A DNA stretch of 64,000 bases from positions 372,001-436,000 of the forward strand of contig LLEY01000002.1 in NCBI GenBank assembly GCA_001414485.1. Direction: 5' to 3'. The notes under the pieces are model-generated. The model was given only the letters and a program-made list of their open reading frames with translations. It searched no databases and was not told the origin of the DNA. The position numbers and the translations under genes were made by a program. The stretch is from Calycina herbarum (lineage: Eukaryota; Ascomycota; Leotiomycetes; Helotiales; Pezizellaceae). Positions 25,184 through 35,390 of the stretch are shown here, one piece after another (the first letter of the stretch is position 1; each line of letters begins with the position of its first letter).

Positions 25184-25344
25184 TACTTAACTTTAGTTAT
25201 TAATCTTATTATCTTATTTAATATCTTTAATATAAGTAACGAGTTCACTTCTAAGTAAATAACCCGGCGTATCTATACTTCTTACCTATATACTAACCTT
25301 CGAGACTTAGTTACCTTTGTTTAGTTTATTTAAGTTTCGTTATA
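25184..25344 (+). repeat. 3' LTR of element A, second part
   Basis: 161 bp that continue the LTR broken at 18477 and end TTTCGTTATA just before the AGTCT target duplication. Confidence 0.92.
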
Positions 25345-25461
25345 AGTCTTATAATAGTGAGATTCTAAAACCCTTAAATACTCTTCGTATTACCGATTCT
25401 CTCTTATATTATCTTCTATTCCCTAGATATTATATCTTATTCTATTAGAGCGCTGTCTAGA

Positions 25462-25908
25462 TATTACAAATCACGTTATATATAATAAATAGTCTAGACA
25501 ACGCTCTAATAGAATAAGGTATAATATCTAGGAAATAGAAGGTAACATCGGAGAGAATTAGTAATACGAAGGTATTTAAGTATTCTAGGATCTTACTATT
25601 AGATAACCGTTGGAAGTTACGTAGTAGATGCTCTTAGATCTCTTAGAGAATCTAAAAGAATCTAGAGATCCAGGCTTATATAAGGATCTAGGTAGTACGA
25701 GAGGTTCTATATATACTAGCACGTCTGCTATCTAGATAGAAGCTTCGTACTTAACTTTAGTTATTAATCTTATTATCTTATTTAATATCTTTGATATAAG
25801 TAACGAGTTCACTTCTAAGTAAACAACCCGGCGTATCTATACTTCTTACCTATATACTAACCTTCGAGACTTAGTTACCTTTGTTTAGTTTATTCGAGTT
25901 TCGTTATA
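25462..25908 (+). repeat. Solo LTR 'E' of the element A/C family
   Basis: 447 bp, starting TATTACAAATCACG and ending TTTCGTTATA, flanked by a perfect CTAGA duplication (25457-25461 and 25909-25913). It lies inside the reverse-oriented solo LTR F. Confidence 0.92.
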
Positions 25909-25947
25909 CTAGACTACTTACTATATTCCGTAATTCGTAATAAAGAA

Positions 25948-26710
25948 GTAAGTATTTATTATATTATACTTATACTACTAAGAAAAGTAAAACGTCTACG
26001 TATACTATATATATATCTCTTAGTACTTATAATAGACGTGCTTTAGATAAGACTTAGAACAAATAATACTCTATTCTTAGGACAAAAGACGAGAAGAGCA
26101 GAAGAGCTCGAGAGAACCGGGAACTAAATACAAGTCATCCGCGCTAGTGCGTGCGCTAGTACTAGCGTGTATCTAAGCGAACATGTGACATCCAACAGCC
26201 CTCGTGACTATAACTGTCACAGTACTTTTAATTCTATTTAGTAGATATTATATAATAAGAAGAAGTAGGTATTTATACTATTTATATATACTATATAATA
26301 ACTATTTACTAGAATTAAAAGTTATAAAAGAAGTAGACTCTTTAGTACTTAATATAGCTTCTAGTCTATTATACTTCTTATTTTATAAAGTAGTTATTAT
26401 ATAGTATACGTAGGCGTTTTACTTTTCTTAGTAGTATAAGTGTAATATAATAAATACCTGTTTCTTCTTACTACGTAATATCTGTTAAATAGGATTAAAA
26501 GCTATAAGAGAGATAGATACCTTACTACTAAATACAGCTTTACTCTCTACTGATTCCTATACTAAGAGGTAGTTATACTATAATTCTAGCTATCTCTCGA
26601 CGCTTGTTATTATAACTAATAAAAACTAATATTTCTTGAAAATCGGTATACGTGCTACTTACGGAGATAGACTAGAATATCGCTATATAGTAAATTTTAA
26701 AAAATAGAAA
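25948..26710. mobile_element. Inner left arm, centre and right arm of the old inverted-repeat element
   Basis: 25948-26005 (ending CTACGTATACT) is the reverse complement of 26403-26470, and 26625-26710 is the reverse complement of the outer left arm pieces at 4985-5030 and 10452-10490. After removal of all insertions the arms are about 300 bp each and enclose roughly 400 bp. A unit of about 100 bp (core GAATTAAAAGCTATAA) occurs in direct orientation in each arm and in the centre. No transposase is recognisable, so this is best called a large palindromic or foldback-type DNA element of unknown family. Confidence 0.55.
26090..26221. other. Patch of nearly normal composition inside RIP-mutated DNA
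   Basis: About 130 bp with intact CpA and TpG in the centre of the inverted-repeat element. It contains CGCGCTAGTGCGTGCGCTAG and, at 26184-26221, a 38-bp segment with 7-bp inverted ends (TGTGACA...TGTCACA). It may be a late insertion, a gene-converted remnant or the spacer of the palindrome, too short to have been mutated. Confidence 0.4.
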
Positions 26711-27165
26711 AAGGATTTTATTAAGTTTAGAAGGATCTTTATATAACTTTATCTAAATCTCTTTATATTAATTAAGTTTATTTAAGGTTATATACTACTT
26801 TATTCTAAGCTACTTTCTTAGACTCGTTATATAATATTTTATATAAATCGATATACTTTATTATAAACTCTATAATATCGACATCTTTTGAAGTTTTCAA
26901 AGTACTTAGTATAAACAAAGATTATAATCGTTTATAAAAAGCGAGAGAGACATCGTTCTCAGTTATAAATATATATATATATATTTAGATATTATAGACT
27001 TAGACGTTAATACTATTAATAAAATATTAAGAGAGTCTCTAACGAATATTATATCGAGTAGGATTTAATTAATAGATATATATATAGTACTAGACAGGAA
27101 GTAAGAGCCTATCTTCCCGTTCTTACGAAAATTATATAAAATCTAAAACACTATTTTATATATTA

Positions 27166-28449
27166 TTAGTTAACTATAAGCTAGAAATCCTTAGTATTTT
27201 ATATAAAGTAAGAGTATATATATATAAATAATTTTATTAACTTTTTATATAGGGTTTCTATACTTCTTAGCTCTAATATTTAGTATACTAGCTATCTACT
27301 ATAATATAAGCTATAATTATATCTAGTATACTAGCTATAAGATCCTTAAAGAGGGAGTTAGAGAGAGCGTCCTACGCTACTTTTAAAGCTTCCTCTAAAG
27401 CAGTCCTATTAGCCTTACTTTTACTTCTAGAATTCTATAGCGTAGGGTATATCTAGTAAACTATCTTCTTAAAGGCCTTCTAAGTATACTTAATAGAGTT
27501 AAGATTAGAGGAATAAGATAGCTAATCTATAGTTCTAATACTATTTAACTTAAACTACTCTCTAACCGCGTAAGCTATATATATAGCCGTATTATCCTAT
27601 ATAAAGATTAGGTTGTTAGAGTAGTACTTAGTAAGGTTTACGTCTAGGACTTTAATATAGAAGTTAGCGGTATATCTATACTTCTTAACTTAAAGTCTTA
27701 GTTTATAATATATAAGAGAGAACGTTATATATCCTCTTAAAAACAAGCCTATACTATAGTACGTAGCTGCTTTCCTTTCTTATAAGTTATAACATAGGAT
27801 AGCTTCTATTTATCAGCCGGCGTACTCTAAACCTAGACCTGTTTTTACCTCTTACCTCGCTTCGCTAAACACTCGTTACTCTATATATAAGTTTTCTACT
27901 GTATAACGTTCTAATAAGCTCTATACCGGCACTAGAAAAGCCTTTTCGCTGCTACTTCCTCTGTAAGTTCCGGCCGCTTCTTTATACGCTAATATATTAT
28001 ACCTTCTACGTAGCAAAGGTTCTTAATATAGGTGTTGCTTATTACGAGACTAGTCTCGGCGCGTCGCTTGTTAAAGAATAACTTAGAGTGTATTTGTATA
28101 TAGTATAGTATTAATCTTTTATCTCGGTCTATATAAGTAGGTAGATAACCGCTCTAGAGTAGAGAGGCACTCTGTCTATTATAGTTGTCGAGTCTAATAG
28201 CCTCTCTTACGGCTTTGTAAGAGAGCCTAATATCGGCGGCGATTTAGTATTAAGATACGCCTGTATTACGTATGTTAACGTATTTCCCTCGGTTATAAGA
28301 TGAAGTTTCTAATCTACGGGGCCTATTACCGCTGATAGAGCGTAGAGGAGTACGTTGTAGTAGTATAGTATAGTGTTATTATAGGAGTCTTAAAAACGCG
28401 TCGCGACTTTTTAATAGAGTAGACTCTTACTTAAAGTAGGTAACTGTAA
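27166..28449 (-). mobile_element. Tc1/mariner-type transposon with RIP-destroyed transposase
   Basis: The minus strand reads a complete Tc1/mariner transposase with RIP stops. In order: KKRPELTEEVAAKRLFW, SNECLAKRGK (from the first DDE aspartate region), DNTAIYIAYAVREWF (from QDNA-IHTA), YSSNLNSIKYT (from YSPDLNPIEHxW), and a C-terminal end like YTKY near 27275. Suggested ends carry weak inverted repeats (AGTTAACTA at 27168, reverse of GTAACTGTA at 28449), giving 1.28 kb, normal for the family. The ends are tentative; the transposase identity is firm. Confidence 0.78.
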
Positions 28450-29461
28450 TATATCGATATATTATATCGAGTTATATAATTACTAAATAGTAAATCCGTA
28501 CTAAATAGCTATTAGAAACTAGAGGCTTAACTTTTAGTAAAGTATAAGAGAAACAGTGTAACGTATAGAGTAGACTATAGAGTAGGCTATAGAGTAGGTT
28601 AATTAGATAGGTATAGAGTAGGTTAAGTAACTACTAAGTTACGTTTCTATAGAATCGGTAGATAAGTATAAGTAAAAGACTTAAATTTAACTTAGTATAA
28701 TAGTTTATACTCGAAGAGTACTCGGTCTACTAACCTTCGTATAAAACGTAACCTTATATAACCTCGACGTAAGAGGTTCTAATATCGTTCTAATAACTGG
28801 TAATTATATATAGCCTCTACGTATAAAACCTCTTTCCTCGTACGTAGAATAGACTTCTTCTCTTTCCTTTCTTAGTTAATTCTCTTTATAATAAGATAAC
28901 CTTATCTATTAACCTCTTTATATTCGGCCTATAACACTTGGTTTCTAACTATTAGAATAGTAAGGAGCTATATATACTTCTAGGATAAGTACTAGAAGCT
29001 TCTATAGCTTATAAATAGAATAGTTATTAGAAGATTCTAGGGATCACGTTTACGTAACCGAGAACGTAACCGAATCTTCTAGATAATACTAGAAACAACT
29101 AATATAGACTAAGGTTTAAATCTAAAGCCTATTAATAAGTAAGGTAGTTATTACCTAATACTAATATAAAGTTACATATATTTTTATTAGTAAAAGACGC
29201 TAATATAAGTAAATACGTACTTCTTTAGAAGCTACTTCTCGAGAGTAGAAGAGATAGTAAGATAAGAGAAGCATACTTTATAGAAAAAGAGTAGATTACG
29301 TGATCTGACTAATATTTTCTATATAGAGTTACTAGCTTGAAAAAGCTGATATATATCGATAATTAGTCTTTTTTACTAAACGCTAATTATATTAGAGTAA
29401 AAAAGTATCGATTTATATTATAAGCCGATATATCGATATTTATCGATATAAAAATATCGAT
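28450..29461. other. Unclassified AT-rich relics at the right edge of island 1
   Basis: RIP-mutated, with no readable domain. It holds four near-tandem copies of TATAGAGTAGRYT at 28560-28630, a repeated ACGTAACCGA inside a 9-bp inverted pair (AGAAGATTC...GAATCTTCT) near 29025-29080, and a run of TATCGATA-type palindromes at 29430-29461. The composition returns to normal immediately after 29461. Confidence 0.5.
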
Positions 29462-29938
29462 GCCCAAGTCTGCAAATGAGAGTCAAATTGATGCTATTTT
29501 ATTTTGTGGTCGGAATTACAAGTACCAAAGACTATGGTAGTATACGAATGTCAATTACAAGAATTGTTATTAAAGCTTGTTATTATAAAGAAGCTTCTCA
29601 GGAGATGAACACAGAATGTCTCCGTATAGAAAGATGTTGGCATTTCTAACTTCTTAGCTGGATACCCGAGATTCGGCACTTATTCCAGTCAGGATAATAC
29701 CTCCCCTCCACCCAAGACCGTCAAATGGCCGTATCGTTGGTTAAGTCTCTCGGCTCCAGGAAAGGAGAACAGGCGTTAGGACTTCAAAAGTTCAAAATCA
29801 ATAGCATGTAAAACTGTTCATTCAGGATCGATTGATAATGAACATCGTTTATTATAAGAAAAGATTGTCTTGTAAGCTGAAATAATGTTTTACCATTATC
29901 TACCTATCCTTGATTCACTCGGTAAACCGAAACAAACA
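29462..29938. other. Non-coding DNA right of island 1
   Basis: Normal composition. No gene is seen. It is downstream of ankyrin gene 2 and probably includes its 3' UTR. Confidence 0.5.
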
Positions 29939-32078
29939 CTACAAATAATATCGTGACCGTTTCGCGCGGTCGCCATCCTCGCAGTCGGGACGCAAACGTC
30001 TCTCAGCCACAATGAATTTTGCTCCATATCTTCTGGTCAGGTACGCAATCATATGCTCATGTTCCGCAAGTTTCTCCAAAGACTTTATTGTAGCCGTTGC
30101 ACTGCCTTGCACCTCCCCCGGAGCCAAACGGTTCATCAGAAAGTCCACATTTTCAAATCGGTCTCTGCGAGCAGCCTTTTCAAGTGCAGATTGGAAGCAA
30201 GAATCTGATATCGATCCTCTAAAAATTGTTTCCCCTTCTGTGACCAACAGGTTTATAATTTCTGCAGTTCCCCACTCTGCAGCCTCTTCTACCAAGGTAG
30301 CCAGTTCCGGTGGAGTATTGTTCGAGTGACTATATTTCAATAGTATGGAAACTAGCCTCGGCTCCCCCGACATTACTGCAATACTTAAGCTGCGCTTGAG
30401 ATTAGAAAGTTCGGCACCGCAGTTGATCAGTGTTTGGATACACATGATCCTCTCGGATGCGCTTTTTTCATCTTGTTTGTCTTCAAAGCTGTTCAGAATC
30501 GAAGAAAATACAGAGTTAATGTCTGTACTGTCGTGACTACTCTTTCGTGAGAGAATCATGTCCAAGAACGGCCAGTGTTTACCCCGCGCCGCAATCTGAA
30601 GTGGGGAATATGAGGTGAAGTGGACGGTTTCCAAATCAACGCCCTGATCAAGTAGTAGTTTTCCGATGTTACAATTACCAGAGTATGCAGCGCTGTGGAG
30701 AACAGTTCGATTTCCTTCCAACGGTTCTTTGTAGGCAGCATATAGGTCTGCTCCATTTTCTAAGAGAATATTGAAAATCTCTTCGCGGCCAAACTCTGCA
30801 GCGTAGTGAAGACTCGTCTTGGATTTACTATTGGCCTGTTTGATCTTTGCTCCTTTGTTCAGGAGTAGTCTCACAATATCAGGAAACCCGGAAGCTGCTG
30901 CTTCCATTAATGGGGCCCGATCATGATCCGATAATTGTTCATTAGGATCTATACCTTGCGCCAAAAGTGCTTCCACTACGTCTCGGTGGCCATGCTTGCA
31001 TGCTTGTAGTAAAGCTGTCCTTGGATATTCGACAAAGCTGGGCCAAGTATCTAATATTGGCTTTAGAGAAGCCCCGTTTTCAATGAGCAAATGAACAGTG
31101 GATGTGTGTCCTTTTCTTGCTGCGACCATAAGTGGAGTCAAGCCATATAATAGAGTCTTAACTTCGATGGAAACTCTGTTCTCAAGGAAGAATAGCACAA
31201 TAGAGTTATGGCCCATTGAACACGCTTCGTGGATTGGATGGTAGCCCTCACCTGGCGGAGAGCACCACTCATCGTCTCCAGGTACATCAAGGTTGGCGCC
31301 ATACTTGTTCAAGATCACTAATACACTTAAGTGGCCCATTCTAGCAGCTAAGTGAACTGGGAGTGTATTCCCTAAGGGGGCATTTCCCCTGAAACCGAGA
31401 AGCCTAAAGGGTCTCCGAGATTGATCTGCCTGATGTTCATTGGGACTGAATCCGTTCTTGAGGAGAATATCGACGACAAGATGGTGGCCATTTTTTGCCG
31501 CCAAGAATAGAGCCGCTGGTCCTAGAAGATTCGCAGGGGTGGATATATTCCCTCCAATTTCAGGTAAGTGTTCCACGATACCTACATGACCTGCATCGGC
31601 AGCGGCTTGGATACTTGTGCGTCTATGGATAGGTGCTTGCGGCGCGTTTGAATTGGGTCCGGAGCTGAAGAGGACTTTCAAGATTTCAATGTCGCCATAT
31701 TCTGCTGCTATCTCCAACGCGCTTGAGCTGTCGTGTATCATTGGCTCGCAGCTATCTTTGCGACTTCTAAGAATGCTAGAAACAATGTCTCTTCTGCCAG
31801 CAAGAATAGCGTCCTTGAGGGTGGGGTCTGGGCTAAGGTTATTTGGACAATGTTCTGCCTTGCTTTGTTTCTGATTAGGTGGATATGTGTCCTCGGTTGA
31901 CTATATTCAGTCAGTAAGTGAGAGACACTAGATGTAGTATGCCGAATGTATAGAGAGGTACCTTCTGAGCAGTTTTCTGTGCTTCCAAGGGAATTTCCAT
32001 TGGCGCAGAGAACCGGACCACCTGTGTAACGTTTCCTTGACAGGCTGCACAATAACTTGTGGATGCTGTTGGGGCCAT
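29939..32078 (-). CDS. Ankyrin-repeat protein, paralogue 2 (2 exons, 692 aa)
   Basis: Exons 32078-31962 and 31900-29939, joined in phase 0 across a 61-nt intron (GTACCT donor, CTGAC branch, ATATAG acceptor). The start begins MAPTASTSYCAACQG; the C-x2-C is not present in paralogue 1. Exon 1 also carries FSAPMEIP, whose counterpart in paralogue 1 is out of frame. From about residue 90 onward there are around a dozen ankyrin repeats (ALEIAAEYGD, VHLAARMGH, HPIHEACSMGHNSIVLFFL, TPLMVAARKGH, TSLHYAAEFGREEIFNILL and others). The last 20 residues are basic (RAKRSR), a possible nuclear signal. It lies 300 bp downstream of the HeLo-like gene on the same strand. Upstream ATGs in the conserved block, one of them ATG-TAA, may dampen translation. 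Its molecular partner is unknown. Confidence 0.85.
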
Positions 32079-32100
32079 GGAAGCTTTCACATATGCCCAG

Positions 32101-32145
32101 CAGAATACATGGTTACATGGCCGAAGACTAGAATATGTTGATCAG
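32101..32145 (-). promoter_or_regulatory. Conserved upstream block of ankyrin gene 2
   Basis: 45 bp aligning with 4095-4138. Read on the minus strand it contains ATG directly followed by TAA and then a seven-codon frame (MYSAGHM, stop) before the proposed start at 32078. If transcribed, these are short upstream frames. Confidence 0.45.
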
Positions 32146-32378
32146 CCAAATGCACAACAGAGCTCCATATATGTGGAGCGAAAGTAGAATTCCTTAGTCT
32201 CGGACAATCAACTCTTTTACCGCGTGTTTGATTGTAGAAAGAATGGTATTTTGAGAAGAAGCAAGTCTCAACCTCTTTAATATAAGCCTTTCGGACTTTC
32301 TGTTATCGAAATTCCCAACAAATTTGCGAAAGAATCAACTGTGCTTTAGGGTGATGACTAGCGCTTTGAAATTTCGAC

Positions 32379-35300
32379 TTACATGGAATCCACCAGGTTC
32401 TTGCTGCACAAAGTGCAGCTATTTGGAAGCAATCCAGGTTGCATATTCACATGCGCCTTTATTTCTCTTTCTCCGTCAAGATCCCCTACAGTCTTAATTG
32501 TTTCCAATCTGCTGGTGCCACTAAGAGACCCAGTTGAGACTGTGTGGTAAAAGGGTAGTCGAAACTTAACGTAGTCTTGAAACGATATCGGGCACGGTGG
32601 CACTGAAACGCCCGTAGCATCCGCGAAGACGGCGTTGTTGAGGATTTGGATGGTGATAACGCGTGATTTTCCCCAGTTCCAGCGTTTTGGCGAATCGTCT
32701 AGGCAAACGTCTTGGCATAAACGGCCACCAACAGCTAATCCCATGTCCCATCCTTGGGTAATTCTGGGTCTCTTTGTAATCATTTGCGAGCTTCCAGATT
32801 TGGTAGAAAATGTGGTACAATTAACTGCTCTGTCGTAGTATAAGTATATAATGGTTTGAATCTACTACGAGTACTTACCCACCAACAACATGCGAGCCAT
32901 AGCTTGGGGTGGAGTCATAACACTCACAGGATAGCAGTCTCCCGTTCCCCAAAACTTCATGAAGAAGTACATGTTTTTTCAGCGTGTTGCAAATCTTCTC
33001 CGAACCGTTAAACAGCACAACCTGATCAACTCCACATTGGTTTGCTACAGCTTTGTAAAGATGGTGCACGGTAGCAAAAGGTGAGATTTCTTCCATAAAA
33101 TATGTACCTGGCTGCTTTGTCCCTATCCAGGGGACACGGTCAGAGGACCATAATGCAACAAACTCCGCAATTGGCCGAATCTCAATTCGCAATGGTAAAG
33201 ATGTAACAGCATAGACCATTGGAGATGTAGGCTGAAGTCTGTTGAGAAGTTTTGATTTCTCCAGGTCCAGTAGCTCATGAGCAAAAGCTGGCCTTGTATT
33301 GCCTTCAGCTTGTTGGAACAAGTTTTGGTATCGTAGGATACTAAATTCATCGGTAGGCAGGCGAAAGTCAAAGTCGTATTCTCTTCGACGTAACTCGCCA
33401 CTGAACCCACGTTCTTCGACAAACACGCTGTCACCTTGAGAAAGCCCAAGCATACGTGGAGTTTTGTCTTGGAATTCGTAGCCCAAAAACTGGGCTCTTC
33501 CCTTGAACGCTGGGGCGATTACAAGTTGGATTCCCCCCAGAAATTCGTCGTCCGTAATCTGAGATTCGGTAGTATAGTTTGTACCTATGGGCATAGCTAC
33601 AAATTGCTTTACTACCCCTAAGCCAGTGAAGAAGCCGTCAAGTCGAGTCTGCCTTGGAGCAATTATATGGTCCTGTGACACCATGTCTTTAAGGTCTTTG
33701 TTTGAAGTCTGCCCAGAGATTGCATTCACAGAGCCAGACAAAACCTTGATAGCGAAATCTGCCCTTTGATGGTATTGGTCCTCATTTGTGCTATGAAAGG
33801 TCAGAGCTAGGGCTTCACGCTGGAACATTGGTATGATAAGCCCATCATCCCTTGGAGTCGCCTTTGATAAAGAGCCTGGTTTAATCATTCCAGCGTCGAA
33901 AAGAGGAAAAGGACCAAATAAACCTGGGACATGATATGCAGTCCCATCCTCAGGAACACGGAGAGTTCTGTCCAAGGATATCTCAAGGTTGAGAAGCCCA
34001 GACTCCCAACTATCCACGACCGAAATTCTATTCGTGGAAGTCTTTCGAGTGATTAAGAGCGGTGCTATTCTGCGACCATTCTCACCAGCACGGATGAGAT
34101 TGTCGTAAAATTGCTCAAGCGATTCATCTTGATTTATCCTCAACCCAGTAACAAATGAGTAGGAAGACGCACTGGAAGTTACCGTGACGGGAAATTTCCC
34201 ATCCCGTGGGATTAATGGACCAATAAATTTATCAAGTTGTCGAAAGCCACACACCTTTCCATAGCCTTGAACCAAAAGAAGGTCAGTAAATCCTTCTACC
34301 GGCGGAGAGAAATTGGAGATAAGTCACCTCGGTCGTGTAGAATCTGGATCGCTTTATATAGGAAGTCAGATGGCTCCAATTCTATACTCTCAACTGCGGA
34401 GACTTCTCCACTCCCTGTTGTCTTCGTCAATCCATGGACTTCAAATCTGAGTTTGCCATCTGAGGCTTCTTTTACTTCAGGAAGTTGACTGGATTGTTCT
34501 TCGACAACGTGTTCGCTCCCATTACCTGGTAGTAAGAAAGAGTCAAGCCATCCTTGAAAAGAATCGTGTGAGGCCACATTGTGTTTATCCAAAGAGTTCG
34601 AGGCTAGCGTCACTCCCCTTTCGTCTCTAGCGGTTTTCTAAAACTCCAATATGAGCGTCAAGATACAATTAAGCTTTGGCGATGGTTTCTCGTACTCCCG
34701 CAATTCCAGAACGTGTTCCGATATTGCAAGAAAATATTCTGAAATTGACAAACAAAATTAACTGACTTACCAAGTCGACAAAAGTTGGAATATCCAAGAA
34801 ACTAGTGTCCAGATACTGTTGCACAGGCTCTAGCCGTGCCGGCGTTCCCTCGTTTCCAACCATTTTCGACACTGACTTACACACCTCTGCCCTCATCTCA
34901 TGAAAGGAATGGTCGGAGATTTTGTCGCTAGTCACCCATTAGCACTGATTCTATACACATACTCATCCACTTACAAAGTCTTAACCCCCAGAGCAATAAT
35001 AAGCGTCCCCTTCACACTTTCTAACTCTCCCCTCAACTTCTCAATGCTCCCAATCCGATTAGAAAACGTTAATTGCGCAAATGTCTTCTTCCAAATCCCT
35101 CCTTGGAATGAGTCCCGCACAAAATTCAACTCTCCGCTAACTTCTCTGAGGATTTCCCTACACCCTTCAAGGACAGGCACTAAATCCTTGCTTTCTTCGA
35201 AGGTTTTTCGCGCCAACGCAGACTTCAATTGTGACAGCACATTTTCAAGATGTTTAAGATCATTGGAAATAGCTTTGAGAACTGAATGTCGTTTCTTGAC

Positions 35301-35390
35301 TGAAGTGTGAAGTTCATCGGACAACATGACCAATTGAGCCGCAAGGGTTAGGATACTTGCAATGCTGGCTGTGGCGCTGAGAGGATCCAT
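32379..35390 (-). CDS. HeLo-like N-terminal domain fused to a large uncharacterised fungal domain (5 exons, 906 aa)
   Basis: Exons 35390-34975, 34927-34771, 34637-34328, 34265-32879 and 32829-32379; all four introns keep frame and four donors are GTAAGT or GTGACT. Residues 1-140 (MDPLSATASIASILTLAAQL, then a heptad-like helical region) match the fungal N-terminal HeLo-like domain found on NLR/STAND-type and cell-death proteins. Such domains form membrane-active helical bundles in relatives such as HET-S and HELLP. A linker of about 150 residues follows. From about residue 290 to the end lies a large domain with SVNAISGQ, RQTRLDGFFTGLG, VKQFVAMPIG and a late MGLAVGGRLCQD. I recognise these as signatures of a widespread but uncharacterised fungal family. 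Intron 2 (133 nt) is the least certain junction: without it the N-terminal part would stop at 34669 and two separate genes would result. Function is inferred from the N-terminal domain only. Confidence 0.72.

Larger units (their letters stand above)
10958..25344 (+). mobile_element. Ty3/gypsy element 'A', full length, containing two younger insertions
   Basis: The 5' LTR is 10958-11411 (454 bp, starts TGTTACGA). The 3' LTR is split into 18185-18477 and 25184-25344 (293+161=454 bp) by element C. The outer target duplication AGTCT is perfect (10953-10957 and 25345-25349). Without its insertions the element is about 7 kb. Gag-pol reads on the plus strand and a separate antisense frame lies between pol and the 3' LTR. 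It is heavily RIP-mutated and inactive. The small element at 13507-14143 sits in its coding region. Confidence 0.93.
10645..25942 (-). repeat. Solo LTR 'F' (454 bp, minus), split by later insertions
   Basis: Three pieces, 10645-10957, 25350-25461 and 25914-25942, join into one reverse-oriented LTR. Counting each internal target duplication once, they add up to exactly 454 bp, the length of the LTRs of element A. It is flanked by a perfect AAGAA duplication (10640-10644 and 25943-25947). Element A entered it at AGTCT and solo LTR E at CTAGA. No internal region of its own remains, so it arose by LTR-LTR recombination before those insertions. Confidence 0.9.

Noticed and set aside
26204..26404. 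66-codon plus-strand frame in the inverted-repeat element
   Set aside because: Translation of AT-rich repeat units; hydrophobic because of base composition.
28560..28630. Near-tandem TATAGAGTAG copies considered as a CRISPR-like or satellite array
   Set aside because: Only four degenerate copies with irregular spacing in a eukaryotic RIP-mutated region.
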